Assembly (NCBI GenBank): GCA_028564705.1
Contig: JAPXFQ010000256.1
Location: forward strand, 1,054,001-1,118,000
DNA length: 64,000 nt
Origin: Apricaphanius iberus
Taxonomy: Eukaryota; Chordata; Actinopteri; Cyprinodontiformes; Aphaniidae
Direction of reading: 5' to 3'
Position numbers and translations under genes: made by a program. Positions within the stretch are counted from its first letter, which is position 1. Each line of letters opens with the position of its first letter. Under the pieces are notes generated by a model that saw only the letters and a list, made by a program, of their open reading frames with translations, searched no databases and had not been told where the DNA came from. Below, piece after piece: positions 30,462 to 43,504 of the stretch.

Positions 30462-31572
30462 CCCAACGATTAATTGGGTAGACGCCCGTATTGAGTCATG
30501 GAGTAAACTCTGTCACCAGTTCTGTCTCCGATCTGCCGTGCCTTCCAGCCCAACATCCCCTCAATCGGTCTCGGAACAGCCAGACCTATCTAAGATTCCT
30601 TCCGAGTACCACGATCTCCACCTAGTCTTTAGTAAGTCTCGAGCCCTTTCTCTTCCTGCACACAAACCTTACGACTGCACCATTGACCTTCTGCCCGGTG
30701 CTCCTCTACCCTCAGGCTGTCTTTTTAACTTGTCCACCAAGGAAAGGATTTCCATGGAGACCTACATCAATGACTCACTAGCAGCGGGCATCATCCGCCC
30801 GTCCACCTCACCTCTGGGAGCGGACTTTTTCTTTGTAGAAAAGAAGGACAAGTCTATGTGCCCATGCATTGATTACAGGGGGTTAAATGATATCACAATA
30901 AAGAATAAATATTCTCTTCCTCTCATCTCCTCCGCCTTTGAAGCGGTGCAAGGTGCTACTGTGTTCACCAAACTTGACCTGTGCAACGCCTATCACCTCA
31001 TCCGCATCCGTAAGGGAGACGAATGGAAAACTGCGTTTAAGATGCATATAGGTCACTTCGAGTACCTGGTTATGCCATTTGGGTTATGTAATGCTCCGGC
31101 GGTTTTTCAACACGTGGTTAATGATGTACTTTGGGATTTCCTGAATGTTTTTGTTTATCTGGATGACATACTTATTTTTATTATCCACAACTTGAACCCT
31201 GACCAGATCATTCAATCCATTCGCTCTAACATAAAGAACTGCAAGCGGATATGTGAACAGACAAGAATCACACTTCAAAGTTCCTCAGTCCAGAACGAGC
31301 GCTTCGCTGACCAGCGGCGTCGCCCCGGCCCTCTATATACACCTGCACAGCTGGTCTGGCTGTCCTCCCGGGATTTCCCCTTTAAGGGTGTTACCAGGAA
31401 GTTTGCTCCACGATTCCTTGGCCGATATCCGATCAAGGAGGTCATCAGCCCCTCTGCCGTCCGTCTGCAGCTCCCAACGCAAATCCGGGTACATCCTACA
31501 TTCCATGTTTCCCAAATTAGACCTGTCTCAGATAGCCCTTTTTGCCCTCCTTCCGAACCCGTTACAATTTAA
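30385..31572 (+). pseudogene. gypsy pol ORF: RT fused in frame to integrase C-terminal part
   Basis: 395-codon ORF. It has the protease-RT linker, RT motifs ([67 protein letters not shown]) and YVYLDD-type catalytic YLDDILIF at 31156-31179. About 100 bases of unmatched sequence follow. Then comes [44 protein letters not shown], the integrase C-terminal (GPY/F-like) region. RT thumb, RNase H and integrase core are absent, yet the frame stays open. A full-length relative would have roughly 2 kb more here. Confidence 0.85.
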
Positions 31573-32090
31573 TTAGACTTTCTTAGAAAGAGAACTCACC
31601 GTGCTTTCCCTCCTCCAGCTCCGATCGCTCTCCTGGGCTCGTTGGCCGCCCTTCGTGGTCCTCTCCTGGTTCATCCGATCGTGACTCCCACCGTCAGTCT
31701 TCCTGGTAGCTCCATCTCACGCCTCTCGGGCTGGACTCTGTTCTCCGCCTGCCTGTCCACCCTGGTCCTCTCTCCTGAGGGCCTCGCACTCCGCGATCGA
31801 TCTCCTCCAAGCTATTATGCACAGACGCACACTCCCTCAAGTATTCCCCCACTCGGTGATGCTCCAACGTTTCAAGTAAGAAACCCACTCTGCTGTCGTC
31901 CTTCAGTGAATTGTGCCTGCACTCACCTCGGGTCCCTTGGATTTTTTCCCCATCAAGTCTTCTAGCCCCAAGCCATCTGATTCTCAGGCAACAGAGGAAA
32001 AATAAAAATAAAATCATTATTTTAAAACTCATCACTGAGTCTTGAGTGTACGTGTGTCAGCCCTAGAGTCCTGCTACAGAAATCATGACA
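31560..32090 (+). repeat. 3' LTR-like region of the gypsy element
   Basis: It starts with the 55-base repeat shared with 29243-29297, is rich in CTCC/CCTGG, has AATAAAAATAAAATCATT at 32002-32019 (polyadenylation-like), and ends with ATCATGACA, the usual end of teleost gypsy LTRs. The 5' LTR lacks an equivalent segment, so the pair is truncated. Confidence 0.6.
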
Positions 32091-33690
32091 GATATTAACA
32101 TAATTCAGCAAGGTTCATCATGCACAGATAAAAAACTCAAAGAAGTTATTCTCCTGCTTTATAAATTCAGTTTGGTTTTGAAAATCATAAAATGTTATGA
32201 CTAGTGCTTCAGCGACGCTTTTCTAGTTCATGGGGACAACTTCAGACATTTGAACCATACAATCAGAGCAGAGTTGATCAAGCCGAAAGACAAACACAAG
32301 TCAGAAACTGCTGCAGCCAATACTGTCTTTCATTATCTCAACAAGTTATGGTAAAAAGTTAAAAACACTTAGATGACACAGGGAAAACCCAGATTTGTTA
32401 GATCAGCTAAATAACGTGCCCAGTTAAAACACAAGTCCAGTAGTTAAAAAAAATGGCTGCTCCAAACATAGACTTTAGACTACTGAAAAAGGTTTTTTTT
32501 TTTTTTGGCAGACTTCAGCTGTTTTTGCACTGAGATCACTTAGTTGTAGTTTCCTTTTGTGCTGCATTCAACAGCACAAAATGTATAGTACTCAAATCAT
32601 AAGATGACTTTTATTTTAGTTCAGACAATTCTTTGGGATGTGCCAAAGTATAATGCTGAGTTGAGTACAGTATATTTCTAGTATATTGAGCAGAGACACA
32701 ATGGTTTTAGAAAGCCTTGATTAGAACCTCCAGCCGATACCTGGGATCAGACTGTTTATACCTGTATACAACCCTAGGATTAAAAGGGAAACTGTTTTCA
32801 CACAGCAGACCTTTTGGTATTTCAGAGAGAATGCCTACATGTTTGGCTGTGAAACAGATGAGAGGTTTCAGATTTAGGTAATGATTGTTCCATCTTATCA
32901 GTTACACTCTCAGACTGCCATTACAACCGTCAGTCTGTTTTTCAACCTACCTCAATCTTTGTATGTGAGGCGATGTTTGTGAATGGTTGTGCACCCTGGG
33001 ATGCCTCACAAAAACTCTAACCGTATCCACAGACCTTGTACTGTGGTGTGTTGTTTTTTTTTTTGTATGTTTGTTTTTGTGCTTTTTACTGCACAACATA
33101 ACTTGGCTCCAAAGCAGTTTACTAACAGGACCAGTGTTTTGTTAGGTGTCCTTGGTTCTCTGTTGTAACATTCCATTGGGCAACAGGATATCACCTGTCT
33201 CCTCATCAAACATTTAGTTTTGCTCCAAGCTACACAAAGGCTAGGTATTTGGTTTACTTTAATCTCCAATTTCCTTGGATCAGACATCCCAGTGTTTACC
33301 CTGACTTTTCTGTGCCAAACAAACCATTCATCAAAATTCCACAGTAGTGTTGACCCGGGTTGTTTTTTGGTGTTGAGAGGCTGATTTTAGTAGTTAAACT
33401 AAGGAGCCATGGTGATGTGTTATTTAATTGTTAATATATTTAATGGACATACTCGTTTTTTAAGTTCACATAAATAAATGTAATTAAACACAGAAGATTC
33501 TCTGTTGTTAAAAAAATCCTAATTGTTTCCACAGTCTGTTCTGATTTAAAGAAAAAAAGTGAAAACTACTACTACTACTACTGCAAAAGATGATAAATTA
33601 AGATTAGCATCTGCACTAATTATCTGTTGATGAAATTATTTCTCAATGTAAATAGTTATTGAAACACATATACAGCTATGAGACTACATA
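32091..33690. other. Unassigned intergenic DNA
   Basis: AT-rich, with T-runs at 32491 and 33052 and an (ACT)n scrap at 33569. No gene or clear repeat. Confidence 0.5.
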
Positions 33691-33692
33691 AT

Positions 33693-33800
33693 TTCCATCC
33701 ATCCATCATTGGTACCATATATCCTATGGAGTTTTGCAGGCTGTTGCCTATTTTCAGCAATCATTAGATGAGAGGCAGGGTACACCCTGAGGGGAAAAAA
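33693..33800 (-). repeat. Diverged SINE tail module
   Basis: CCATCCATCCATC at 33697 followed by TGTTGCCTATTTTCAGCAAT and GGCAGGGTACACCCTGA; the same order as in 22197-22320, more decayed. Confidence 0.65.
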
Positions 33801-33837
33801 ACAAAAAAAACACCGGCCCACAGATCACCATCGGCAC

Positions 33838-34375
33838 GCCTTGTCCAGTGGTGTCTGTGAGGACTCTGTAAAAGTAATCGAGCCGACTAAAGAAAAACTT
33901 GAAAAACTCATCCATGAGATCATGTTGCAACATTAATTCTTTATTCCTAGAAATGTTCTTCAGGTGATAGAAGCCGATTTTGTTGTTGCCTTTATGTGAC
34001 CCTGTTCAGATCTGAGTCTATTTTTGCACCTAGATTTCACGTATGGTCAGCAGGTTCTAGATGTATTACCTGAAGCTGTTTGCTGATTCTTGATTGTTCC
34101 TTTTTAGGTCCAAAAATAACTACTTCGGTTTTCTTTCTGTTCAGCTGGAGAAACCTATGGGGCATCCAGCTATTGATTTGTTCGATGTATTCATATAGGG
34201 TCTGGATGAATTGAAAGCCACCTGGTGACATTGTAAACTGAGTATCATCTGCATGGTTCAGATAACTACTGTAATTTTATTGGCTATTATAATCTGGGTT
34301 AGTTTGAGCATGTAGATATTGAACAGAAGGGGTCCAAGGATGGAGCCCTGGGTGACCTCACAAATGAAATGGTAG
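33838..34375 (-). mobile_element. LINE reverse transcriptase fragment (minus strand)
   Basis: The minus strand reads, in order, [26 protein letters not shown] (YADD with Y changed to H), [29 protein letters not shown] and FFSRLDYF. This is the palm-to-thumb part of an L2/CR1-type RT, comparable to 42650-43170. Stops and frameshifts interrupt it; both ends are truncated. Confidence 0.8.
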
Positions 34376-37300
34376 TTTTAAAAGCTTTAACATTGGGGGA
34401 CAGTGCACAAGTTCAACTTTGCTGGTTTGTTACATTAAATCTCAGTAATATGTGAAATAATGTGAAAAACGTTCAACAGTTGTGAATAGGTTTTCAGAGT
34501 GCTGCACGTCCCTGCTTTTCATTGTATTTTTGTTTGACTTTTGTGGTAACTGGTTTCCTCTGTGGTCAAACCTTTTTTTATTACATGCATGCCTCTCTGC
34601 ATTGGATCTTTCGGGTTTTCTGACAACATGCGAAATTCCTGAAGAAATTTCTAGAGCTTTTGTTGAGCTTAGAGGTAAAGTGACACCACTGAATTAGATC
34701 TAATTTAATCTCAGTTTTCCGTCATGCCTCAATCATGCAGAACAAATTGAGTGCACAACTTAAAACTTATAATAAAAGCCTAACCGCACACAGATGCCTT
34801 CTTTCTTTTCTGATGTCATCCTTGAACTTCCAAAAACCTTCCTGCTTACAAGTTTAAAGGATAAAACATTTGTTTTTTTTATAGATGAAAGTTGGTTGTG
34901 TTAATAGGGGAGTATGTAAGAAACTGGTACAAACAAAATTCTGCTGAGATAGGTGAGAAAATCGTTGTATTTTGCAAAAGATTTATGAAAATTATGTTTC
35001 TAATTAGAAATTGGTAAAAGGAGTGGCTGTGCAATGCACTTCTGGATATGCCTTTTTGAGTTAAAATTGCAAACGTTATTTAATTATGTAGTATGAAATG
35101 CAGTCTGCAAAAGAAAAAATGCTGCAGAAAACTAAATTAACTGGGAAATTAAATGTTAGAAAATAATAGGGTTTTACAGTAATCAACGTAGAACTTCATT
35201 GCCAAATTCATGTTTCCACATCATGACAGCTTTCTGTTTGTGATGAAACATTTTTTCCACACATTTAGATATGTTATCCTGGTAAGAATGTACCTTAGCG
35301 ATAGAAATGGCAGAGCGGACTTTATCAGTTATGCTTTATAGTTGAAAGTGCAATCAAAAGGTAGAGAGAAAATGCAAGCAGTCCATACAAATCAATCATC
35401 TTATGACTAATTTAGTTAGTTTTTTTTCCCCAGATATGACAAGCATCTTTGCTTGCATTGAGTGATTAAAGCATGTGCAGGCATTTGAGCATTTAAAAGT
35501 AAGGCCTGATGTTGCTTTGCTTCCCACAGTTAATCAAAAGTGGGTTAGGACAGCCCCTGAAAGGCTACACTGTCTCCTTTGGGTTTACACACCACTACAA
35601 ACAATGTAAAAGGCAAATTAGGTTAGCTTTGAACAAGTTTTACTGACTATCAACATTGTCAACATTTTTTGGCAGTTCTTTTCTGTTATTTTGGTTTTAA
35701 ATATACTTTGAGTTCTATGTAGTAATTTGAGTTGAAACTCAATCCACAGCAGGCAAAAAAGATTTCTGATAACTACGCAACAACCTCCTGAACAAGACCA
35801 GACCAATAGCTTAATATACACATACTACATTGAGTATAATCATGCACTTGTCGTTTTATGCTTCAAACATAAAAAAAATATCCAGAAAATTATCCAGTAC
35901 CAATCCACAATTAATTTCACTTCAGGATTCAGACTCATTTTGTTTATAGTGGCATTATTCCAATGCTTAAACTAGGATTTACTGTCACGGCTCAAGGTCT
36001 CCCTACTTCAAATTAGTACTCATGTTGGCTAAATAAAGTGTCAAGTAGAGATGAAATAATAGAGAGATGTAAGAAAGGACAAGAATTCAAGCCTGTAGCA
36101 CACATGCTCCAAACTCATACTGCTTTGCTTCCCAGGAATAATCCTGTCTGTAGAGGAATTTAGGCCTTCAAGTATTTCACTAAGTAAACTGTGGGTATTG
36201 ATGGGTTTATGCTGCTCACAAGAGATTACTCACAAGAACCGTATGAGTCTTTTTTCTGATTTTTTTATTTATGATGTCAGAAATGACATATTTTCTCCAA
36301 GAAACACACCTATTTTAGAGGAAGTACTAGCTTTATCCTTAAGATAACTTTTAAATATGTGCTTATGTTTTAATCCATAATATAATCAGCATTGAGTAAG
36401 CATGAAAAAGTATCTGGTCTTGGGGTATAGTTTTGAATGACTTAAAAGTCGGATCATACATATCATTATATTTAAAGGTTCCTTTGAAAAAAAGTGCTCT
36501 GCTTAGTCAGACCACAACTGATATTTTTGCATCATAATGTAATTTAACATTTATATGATTCAAGATTTTTATCTAATTTTACATTGTCAACACCAGGAGC
36601 TGCAAATCAGAATTATCCTCTTTGGCTTCATCTGGTACATTCATATGATGGACTGGAATTCCCAAGTTGAATAATGTACAATGTCTGTTTTAAAACATTA
36701 AATATGTGTTCATTTTAAACACAGTGTCAACACATTAATCTATATGTTTTCTTAATCCTGTTGTATGTGCTTAATATTAAAGTAATAATGATTATACATT
36801 ATATCTATAATACATTTTATCAGCTTGATGGTATTTTACTTGTGTTAGTAATAAAAGGTCTTTCATTTTAAAAGAGTCATAACCTATTACTACCGTGGAT
36901 AACCACACTCTCATAGTCTTTCAGACCATTCATAAAATGTGAGTGAAAAAAAAAAAGTGCTTTTCATTCCTTTTTTTTCTAAACACAGTATTGTCTCATG
37001 AGATCATATGTGATATTTCGGCTGTACCGGATGGTCATAATGAGGCAGTCAATACATGTTTTCTACTTCAGCTTTCTCTGTGTTTTCGGCAGTTACCTTT
37101 GAGTATTTCCAACATGTCGACCACCCTCCCCTATGGGCCCTACTCCCTTCCTTATAGCCCCATTAGCAGTTAGCTGGTGTTTGTTAAACATAGTAGAGTA
37201 ATAAAACCACAGCCTTATGGTTTGAATTACGTGAATCGAATTTTTCTCTGATTGTTGGAATGGCCCCTATTTCCAAATGGAGCTTCGATTCAATCTTCAT

Positions 37301-37980
37301 CTGATATTGTCCTAAATTAGCAAAGCATTCTGGCTTTAAATGTTGAGCACAGACCCCTATTCTGGTGGGGAGTGTTGCAGCCTGGAACATCGTTATTGAA
37401 AATGAATTGAATCCACTGGCCTCTGGTAGCTTGGTCCGGTTGGGGAGTCAACAACGGGGCAACTTACATGTGCATCTGGTTTCTACATTTTCCATGCTCG
37501 AGTCTTTAGCCTACTCCTAATCCGAACGCAAAACATAGACCAAACCCCGAAATGATCTCTTCACGGCACTTTAATTTAGTCGAATTAGTATAGAAAAGGG
37601 ACTGCTGACAGACTGAATGACAGAGGAAAATTGCTCTTCCTACTAACCATAACAATCAGAATTTTGGCTCCCATTCAGCTGGTCCACAATCAAATGCCTG
37701 TCAGAGGAATGTAAACAGAGTCTCCTCCCCATCCACCTGCAACTACTGATGCACAAACTGACATGTGAAATATACTCACACACCGTCCATGCAGCCGTGT
37801 ATTGTCTATGTCTGAATATGTGCTTAAATGTTTAAGGTGTGGTCTTTTTCTATTACCTGTCTTTTGACTCTGGACTAAGGAATCAAAATACAGCCGAGCA
37901 GTTTTTTTTTCCCACTGTGGGCCCTCCCTGACCTTGTGAATCTGTTTTCTTATCTGCATACATGGGAGCACCATTCTGTG
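34376..37980. other. Unassigned intergenic DNA
   Basis: AT-rich, no recognised gene or repeat family. 35440-35600 and 37660-37960 are slightly less AT-rich. The short ORFs match nothing I know. Confidence 0.45.
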
Positions 37981-38029
37981 GCTGCAAGTCCTTCAGTGAC
38001 CTGGACCTGTTTGTATTTTTTGGTGTTTG

Positions 38030-38110
38030 TTTGTCATGATCTTGGACAGATTTTGCTGTAAACTGAATTTCCCATTGTGGGATTAATAAAGTATTTTTGA
38101 TTGATTGATA
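38030..38110 (+). repeat. LINE-like 3' tail with TGATT tail repeats
   Basis: CTGAATTTCCCATTGTGGGA then TTAATAAAGTATTTTTGATT and GATTGAT. This is a common 3' end of teleost non-LTR retrotransposons. Confidence 0.65.
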
Positions 38111-39440
38111 ATATACATGTTTTCACTTGGAAAAGTGAAAACTTCAGGTTATGACTCCTTTAAATTAAGCTAATTATTAAGACTAAAATGATTTTTTTTC
38201 TTTATCTGAATATGCAGAAACTGAAGGTCAATGTACCACAAGAATCTCTGACTGAGCCTAGCATATTAGTTTTTATATACGTCTTTTTTGTAGATTGTAG
38301 ATTTTGAGAAATTGTTTCTCAACTTGTATAATATGAACAAAAGTATTTTACAGCTCTCTAACCTTTTTGTAAACAGCATCACTATCTCTTTTGTCTGTGT
38401 GGTGTGCTTCAAACATCCTGTTGCTTGCTTTCCTTATTTTAAGAGTAAGGATATCGGTCTTCCTTCCCCTCTAATCTAAGTTCTGTCACCAGTAAAATAA
38501 ACATCCATACTCACACACGTTTGGATTATTCAAAAACATCCCTCACATGCGTCATTTGTCCTTTCCATTGTATTTAACCTAAAAATATGAATTGATTGTA
38601 TTCTGTTTGTTTTTTTGTTTTTTTACAAAACACAAATTAATCGTCTTCTGTGTTGTGGCTCGTCAGAGTTTAAAGTAACAGGTAATGACACTTGATCAGA
38701 CCTGGTTTCTCCCATTATTGCAAATAATTTTACAGTCACAACAACACAAAGCTTTGTCTGAGTCAGGTATCAACTTTGACTCTTCCTTAACAAGGAAGAA
38801 AGCATGAATACCTGTAACACCAGCAAAGATTATTTCACTTTATTAGCTGCCTTGGGCCCTTTCCACTGCAAGATTTTGTATTTTGCTAAACAAACAGCTG
38901 TATCCTAACCTTTCTCACATATGCACATGTTAATTTTGGTCATGAAACCTGATTATTTTAATGAAGATTCAAAACTTAAGTTTTTTGTTTAAACAATGTA
39001 CTCTTACGGAAATGTTAACATTCCCACTATTGGATTGTACATCCAGTATGCGAAGGAAACCACATCAGCAATACCCCTCCATTTGTCACTATTACAGTTT
39101 TACACAAAAGATTATGAATACATTTTAGAGAACTTGTCATCCATGTCAACTTAAAAAGCAATGCAAGTATGCTTTTGCTTTAAAGTTAGAAAAAAGAAAA
39201 ATTATCACATCAGCTCATAATGGAGTTATATATTTGCACTTAGTATCCACATTAATCCTAGTTGTTGTTATTGATGGTTGTTCCCGAGAGAGCTGGCACT
39301 TCTGTGTTTTCATATGGATCATGTGTTTTTTTCCAAACAAAGGGGATATTATTCATTTAGAAGAGTGATTATTTCACTTTTTTATTTAGCATTTTATTGT
39401 AATAAATGGTGATGACTTCTGATGCACAAAGTTGAACGAT
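38111..39440. other. Unassigned intergenic DNA
   Basis: AT-rich; no gene or repeat recognised. Confidence 0.5.
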
Positions 39441-39444
39441 TGCT

Positions 39445-39760
39445 AAATTTCTGCTCTAGGAATAGACTGATCCGATATTAATATCTGTATCGGTACAGAT
39501 AGAGAAGAAAATTCCAGATCAGGTATTGATGAGAATGGGCCCAATCCATGGAGCCGATCTATTTGTCTTATATGTATGCTATGCGCTGCGAGAACTGACA
39601 CGTCCAAAGGAAAATAGTGTGTGAAAGAATTTTTATTTTTCATTATAGCCCATCTGGTGGCTTAGTACAACAGTCATTAGTAACTCCAAACTAATCATAA
39701 ATGCAGAACCAGGCAGCTTCATCATTTAAAAAGTTAAGCTGCACCGAAAGGTTTCACTAG
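39445..39760. repeat. Possible hAT-type DNA transposon relic
   Basis: AGACTGATCCGATATTAATA at 39463-39482 then CTGTATCGGTACAGATAG. Such 'GATATCGGTAT' blocks occur in teleost hAT-derived MITEs. The right end is not visible, so the class is tentative. Confidence 0.35.
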
Positions 39761-40334
39761 TTCAAGTAAATGTTGCATTTCCTGTGGTTAGGGAGAGAAA
39801 CAGAATAGTCACATGGATCGCATTGCAAACAACACCTGCAGCTTTTAAAATGTCCCTTGGTTCTCCACCGCGTCCTCAAAAGAGAAACCGCTTTCACAAA
39901 TACAATTTAGTGTGGATAGACCTGGTTTTAGCTATTAGTGACTGGACTGGACTCCAGCGGTCTGGGCTCCATCTACACTCTACTCAAAGCCTAGGCAGCT
40001 ACACCGTTTGGTGGAAAAACTTTATAGAGACTGAACCCCATGCAACTTATACTGCACATGTTCATAAATAAATCAGCCTAAAAGCTATCCCTCTCCAATC
40101 CTGATTCTCTAACCGGAATCTAGCCATACTGTTCCCACCTCAATCAGTTAAAATTATTTAGTGGGCTCTAATAATAGTGCCTTCACTTCATGAACTGAAT
40201 TAAAATCAGCTTTATTAACCCATTTTGTTTTAACACACAAAATTAATCAAAGGTTTGAGCCAATAAAGCGTCATAAATTTTTTTTTTTTTTTAAAAAGCA
40301 TCAAGATAAGCTCCAGTTTAAATTACGAACATAA

Positions 40335-40336
<2 letters not shown>

Positions 40337-40385
<49 letters not shown>
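40337..40385. repeat. (TA)n microsatellite
   Basis: Perfect TA repeat of about 49 bases in the 5' part of the L2-type LINE. Confidence 0.95.
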
Positions 40386-40387
<2 letters not shown>

Positions 40388-41203
40388 CATGTACAGCCGT
40401 GTGCTGTCGTTTCACCTTTGGTTGTCAAGGTGGTGTCCAGAAAACGGTGTGGGCTACATTGATAACTGGTAGACTTTCTAGGGACAACCTGGACTGTTAC
40501 GTAGAGATGGCATCCATCCCACCGTGTACGGCGCTGCCCTTCTTTCCAGGAACATTGATAGGGTTATCTCTAGTTCCCCAATGCCGTGACAACCCAGAGT
40601 CCAGGTCAGGGTACAGGGACTGCCACCCACCCACTACCCTATAGAGACAGTTTCCCGTCCACTACCCAAAAAAAATGAATTAAAAGTTAATGCTACTAGA
40701 GCAAAGTATAAAAATCTCATAAAGATAAATGCAACTCTGACTGAACAGAAAAATAAATCAATTAAATGTGGTTTACTGAACATAAGATCTCTCCCCTCAA
40801 AAACACTCTTGGTAAATGACTTAATTTGTGATAATAATATTTATTTGTTGTGTCTTGCAGAGACATGGTGCAGGAAGAGGACCATGTCACAATAAATGAG
40901 TCAACTCCCCCTAGCTACTTAAACTGTAGTGTTCCTCGAAGTACTGGTCGAGGAGGTGGAGTAGCCACCATCTTTCATTCAGATTTACTAATGAATCCCC
41001 AAAAAATAATAGCTACAGTTCCTTTGAACATTTAATCTTTAGCCTTCCTCATACACATAACAAAGCAGTAAAGCCAATTTTTAGATCAGATCTCAGATTT
41101 TCTATCTGACTTCGTTTTAAACACTGATAAGGTTATTATAGTTGGAGATTTCAATATTCATGTTGATAGTGAAAATGATAGTCTAAATACAGCTTTTAAC
41201 ATT

Positions 41204-41941
41204 ATGTTAGACTCAATAGGCTTTACTCAAAATGTGCAGGGACCAACCCATTCTTGTCACCACACTTTAGATCTTGTGTTGACTCTTGGCATTGACTGTA
41301 AAGAAATAACAGTCTTTCCACATAACCCTATCCTGTCTGATCATTTTCTGATCCCTTTTAAACTCACCCTAACTGACCATTTCAAACCTGAAAGAAAACT
41401 TCATTATACCAGAACATTATCAGACAATGCTATAGGAAGTTTTAAAGAAGCGCTTCCAACTTTAATTTCCTCAGAATATAAAAGTACAATAGAAAATAGT
41501 TATTTAACTCCTGACCCCTCACAACTTGACATTTTAGTTCATAGCGTTAATTCCTCCCTGCGTCTGGCAATAGAAAAAGTTGCCCCCTTGAAAAGGAAGG
41601 TGGCTAGCCATAGAAGATTAGCTCCCTGGTTTAATTTAGAGTTACGTACCCTAAAGCAGAATGTTAGAAAACTAGAGAGAAAATGGCACTCCACGCATTT
41701 ACAGGATTCTTATTTAGTGTGGAAAAATAGTCTACTGCTATATAAAAGGAGCCTTCGAACAGCCAGAACAGCATATTTTTCATCTTTAATTGAGGAGAAT
41801 AAAAACAATCCTAGGTTTCTTTTTAATACAGTTGCCAAACTCACACAGGATCTAAGCTCTGTTGGGCCAACCATTCCCCCAGCTCTTAGTAGTGACAACT
41901 TCATGCAATTTTTTATAAATAAAATAGACTATAAAAAATAA
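41204..41941 (+). pseudogene. LINE ORF2 fragment: endonuclease end and linker
   Basis: 245 codons. GFTQNVQGPTHSCHHTLDLV is the C-terminal motif region of the apurinic-type endonuclease, with ILSDHFLI (the SDH motif). The linker LRTLKQNVRKLERKW..ARTAYFSSLIEENKNNPRFLF precedes RT in L2 elements. It ends at a stop inside the domain; the RT continues in other frames. Confidence 0.85.
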
Positions 41942-42418
41942 GATAAATGGGAACCTTCCCAATATGCTTGTTTCTTCCTTAGTTAATGAGGCAGCATCAA
42001 AAATGGTTGAACCTAAAATATGCTTGAACTGCTTTAATGCAGCCGAACTTTCAGATCTACTAAAATTATTAGCTTCATCTAAACCTTCAACTTGCATGTT
42101 AGACCTAGTCCAAACTAAACCTTTAGAAGAGGTTTTCCCTTTGATTGCTGCTCCAATTTTAGATATAATGAATATATCCTTAATCAATGGATATGTACCA
42201 CAGGAGTTTAAGAATGCTGTAATTAAACCTCGACTTAAGAAACCATCTCTTGATCAAAACGACTTAATTAACTATAGACCAACATGTAATTTTCCCTTCT
42301 AATCTAAAATTCCTGAGAAAATAGTTGCACATCAGATGTTTGTGCATTTAAACAGTAATGAGCTGTTTGAGAAGTTTCAGTCAGCTTTAGAGCTCATCAT
42401 AGCACTGAAACAGCTCTG

Positions 42419-43270
42419 GTGAAGGTTACAAATGATATTCTCATAGCCTCAGGCAATGGACTGGTGACTATTCTGGTCCTGTTAGATCTCAGTGCTGCTT
42501 TTGACACTGTTGATGACAATATTCTCATTGAAAGGCTTCAAAGTGTCGGTATAATAGGAACAGCACTAGTCTGGTTTAAATCTTATTTGTCCAATAGATT
42601 TCAGTTTGTTCAGGTAAACAAAAGATCTTCCTCGGCCTCAATGGTTACTTGCGGAGTACCACAGGGTTCGGTGCTTGGGCCGATCCTTTTTACTATATAT
42701 ATGCTTCCTATTGGTAAAATCATTAGGCAGCATGGGATAAAATTCCATAGTTACGCAGATGATACACAGCTATATCTATCCATAAATCCTGATGAATCCA
42801 ATCAGTTAGGTAGACTACAGGCATGTCTGGAAGACATAAAAATTTGGATGACTCTAAACTTCTTGCTTCTGAATTCTGATAAAACAGAAGTTGTCGTCTT
42901 TGGACCAGAAGCTCTGAAAAAGAAACTACTTAGTCAACCCCTTCACCTGGACGGCATTAAATTAGCCTCCAGTAATAAAGCAAAGAACCTCTGTGTTATT
43001 TTTGACCAAGATATGTCATTTAGATCTCACATTAAAGAAGTCTCTAGGATTTCCTTTTTTCACCTTAGGAATATTGCAAAAATTAGAACCATCCTGTCCA
43101 GGAGTGATGCTGAAAAACTAGTCCATGCCTTTGTTACTTCAAGGCTGGATTACTGTAACTCTTTATTATCAGGTAGTCCACAGAATACAATTAAAAGTCT
43201 TCATTTAGTCCAAAATGCTGCTGCAAGGGTTCTAATGAATAAAATAAGAAGAGATCACATTTCCCATTAG
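42419..43270 (+). pseudogene. LINE reverse transcriptase fragment
   Basis: 283 codons: LVLLDLSAAFDTVDDNILIE (first catalytic aspartate), GVPQGSVLGPILFTIYML, FHSYADDTQLYLS (YADD at 42752-42763), LLLNSDKTEVVVFGPE, SRLDYCNSLLSG and LVQNAAARVLMN. This is a typical L2-clade RT from motif 3 to the thumb. The N-terminal fingers lie upstream in another frame (42240-42400), and the end is frameshifted near 43268 into VKSRIEFKILVLTYKAL. Confidence 0.9.
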
Positions 43271-43504
43271 CTTCTCTTCACTGGCTCCCAGTAAAATCTA
43301 GAATAGAATTCAAGATCCTCGTTCTGACATATAAAGCTCTTAATAATCAAGCTCCATCATACATAGGAGACCTGATTGTTCCATATGTTCCTAACAGAGC
43401 CCTCGCTGTCAGACAGGAGGTTTACTGGTAGTCCCTAGGATTTCTAAAAGTAGAAAGGGTGGCAGATCTTCCGGTTAATAGATAGTTAGAGACAGGTTAG
43501 AAAG

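Larger units (their letters stand above)
29090..32090 (+). mobile_element. Decayed Ty3/gypsy LTR retrotransposon
   Basis: About 3.0 kb in + orientation: leader, gag, protease, partial RT, integrase tail and 3' LTR-like end (ATCATGACA at 32082-32090). A direct repeat of about 55 bases (starting CGTTACAATTTAAT at 29243 and 31560, both running through AAGAGAACTCACCGTGCTTT) lies before gag and after pol. It is probably a remnant of the paired LTRs. RNase H and the integrase core are missing, so the copy is far shorter than the usual 5-6 kb. Inactive. Confidence 0.85.
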
